Origin: Clostridia bacterium
GTDB lineage: Bacteria; Bacillota_A; Clostridia; Oscillospirales; CAG-272
DNA length: 6,714 nt
Direction of reading: 5' to 3'
Assembly: GCA_017466455.1 (NCBI GenBank)
Contig: JAFTUD010000052.1
Coordinates: forward strand, 1-6,714
Shown piece after piece: positions 5,683 through 6,714 of the stretch. Below the pieces are notes generated by a model. That model was not told the origin of the DNA. It saw nothing but the letters and a program-made list of their open reading frames with translations, and did no database searches. The translations under genes and the position numbers were made by a program. The first letter of the stretch is position 1, and each line of letters opens with the position of its first letter.

Positions 5683-6714
5683 ATGCTTAGTTGTGTATAC
5701 AGTGCGGGAATTTCGGGCATTGACGGCTTTTTAGTCACGGTTGAGTGCAACTGCACAAAGCGCATGGCAAGCTTTGAAATTGTCGGGCTTCCCGATAATG
5801 CGATAAAGGAAGCTAAGGAGCGTGTGCGCTCTGCCATGGTTAATTCGGGATACGGCTTTCCCGATATGGACATAATTGTCAATCTCGCTCCTGCGGATAT
5901 TAAAAAAGAGGGCTCTGCCTTTGACCTTGCAATTATAATGAGTCTTTTGCAGGCATCGGGCAGGCTTGGCAGTATTGAGGACAGTAAAAATACCGATTTG
6001 AGTGGCGACTGCTTTATTGGCGAGCTATCGCTTTCGGGTGAGATACGGGCTGTGCGCGGTGCGCTATGTATGGCTATTTCCGCTAAAAATGCCGGCAAGA
6101 GGCGCATTTTCGTTCCTAAGGATAACGCAAAAGAGGTGTCTGTTGTCAGTGGGCTTGAGGTTTATGCGGTTGAGCGTGTCAGCGAGGTTGTTGACTTCCT
6201 TATCGGCGTGCAATCGCTTGAAAGGTTTATTTATGAGCCGAGTGAGGCGGAGCTTGATGTGAAATGTCCCGATTTTGAGGATGTTAAGGGTCAGGCTATG
6301 GCGAAGCGCGCGGTTGAGATTGCGGCGGCAGGCGGACACAATATTCTTCTTATCGGTCCGCCAGGCACGGGCAAATCAATGATTGCAAAGCGAATACCCT
6401 CTATTCTTCCCGAGATGACCTTTGAGGAAAGCATTGAAACAACCAAGGTACACTCTATTTCGGGAATTTTACCGAGTGATGTATCGCTAATTCGCACCCG
6501 TCCCTTCCGTTCACCTCATCATACGATGTCTACTCCGTCGCTTGTCGGCGGTGGCAGAATCCCTATGCCCGGTGAGGTTTCGCTCGCTAACAACGGTGTA
6601 CTTTTCCTTGATGAATTTCCCGAATTTTCAAAGAGCGTTACCGAGGCGCTCCGTCAACCGCTTGAGGACGGGGCGGTCACTATAACCCGTGCCTCGGGAA
6701 GGGTCAGATATCCC
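5683..6714 (+). CDS. comM: YifB/ComM family AAA+ ATPase, Mg-chelatase-like (partial, N-terminal)
   Basis: 344 codons are in the window and the frame is still open at the right edge; full-length relatives have about 500-510 residues, so roughly the last third is missing. The N-terminal part (about 1-165) is the Lon-protease-like ChlI domain typical of YifB, including [19 protein letters not shown] (30-48), [16 protein letters not shown] (67-82) and [14 protein letters not shown] (113-126). The AAA+ core begins about 190, with Walker A GPPGTGKS (225-232), the RSPHHT motif (276-281) and Walker B VLFLDEF (306-312). In Vibrio and Haemophilus, ComM is a DNA helicase that promotes branch migration during natural transformation; its role in Clostridia is not established. 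The ATG at 5683 has GGAG (5671-5674) eight bases upstream. In many Firmicutes this gene precedes dprA; that part would lie outside the window. No frameshift is seen. Confidence 0.96.
   Translation, partial: MLSCVYSAGISGIDGFLVTVECNCTKRMASFEIVGLPDNAIKEAKERVRSAMVNSGYGFPDMDIIVNLAPADIKKEGSAFDLAIIMSLLQASGRLGSIEDSKNTDLSGDCFIGELSLSGEIRAVRGALCMAISAKNAGKRRIFVPKDNAKEVSVVSGLEVYAVERVSEVVDFLIGVQSLERFIYEPSEAELDVKCPDFEDVKGQAMAKRAVEIAAAGGHNILLIGPPGTGKSMIAKRIPSILPEMTFEESIETTKVHSISGILPSDVSLIRTRPFRSPHHTMSTPSLVGGGRIPMPGEVSLANNGVLFLDEFPEFSKSVTEALRQPLEDGAVTITRASGRVRYP

Noticed and set aside
5637..6107. Minus-strand frame of 156 codons
   Set aside because: It is antisense to the conserved N-terminal domain of comM; its Ser/Ile/Leu-rich product shows no domain. 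Frames at 6002-6262, 6064-6339 and 6291-6497 are likewise shadows of comM.

Overview
The window looks like chromosomal DNA of a strict anaerobe of the Clostridia, possibly the Ruminococcaceae/Oscillospiraceae or a related gut lineage. The basis is a single-chain, CoA-dependent pyruvate:ferredoxin oxidoreductase (PFOR), AGGAGG-type ribosome binding sites before every gene, AT-rich spacers with consensus-like sigma-A promoters, and a short acidic peptide gene of a style common in clostridial genomes. The family-level placement is an inference. All genes except the last are on the minus strand.

Layout from left to right. Positions 1-340 hold the N-terminal 113 codons of an ABC-2 type permease, cut by the window edge. 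It overlaps by 8 nt the upstream gene for its ATPase (333-1046). This pair forms an exporter operon read leftwards from a near-consensus promoter (1125-1153) buried in a perfect 16-bp inverted repeat (1113-1150), very probably an operator. Immediately upstream is a free-standing 59-codon gene for an acidic peptide of unknown function (1200-1379), with its own promoter (1459-1487) and intrinsic terminator (1155-1186). Next comes the main gene, nifJ (1588-5187), encoding a complete 1199-residue PFOR with all expected cofactor residues, an intrinsic terminator just past the stop and its own promoter (5263-5291). Upstream of nifJ is a 67-codon gene for a possible ribbon-helix-helix protein (5358-5561). 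The only plus-strand gene, a YifB/ComM-type AAA+ Mg-chelatase-like ATPase (5683-6714), diverges from it and runs off the right edge after 344 codons.

How they work together: PFOR is central carbon metabolism (pyruvate to acetyl-CoA plus reduced ferredoxin). The ABC pair, the peptide gene and comM have no evident metabolic link to it. The regulatory architecture is the more unusual part: an operator-occluded ABC promoter, a terminator of one gene abutting the promoter of the next, and divergent promoters with overlapping -35 boxes between the 67-codon gene and comM. No CRISPR array, insertion sequence, tRNA, rRNA or phage gene is visible. No intergenic stretch exceeds about 210 bases. I see no clear undescribed multi-gene system; the best leads are the two small proteins and the palindromic operator.
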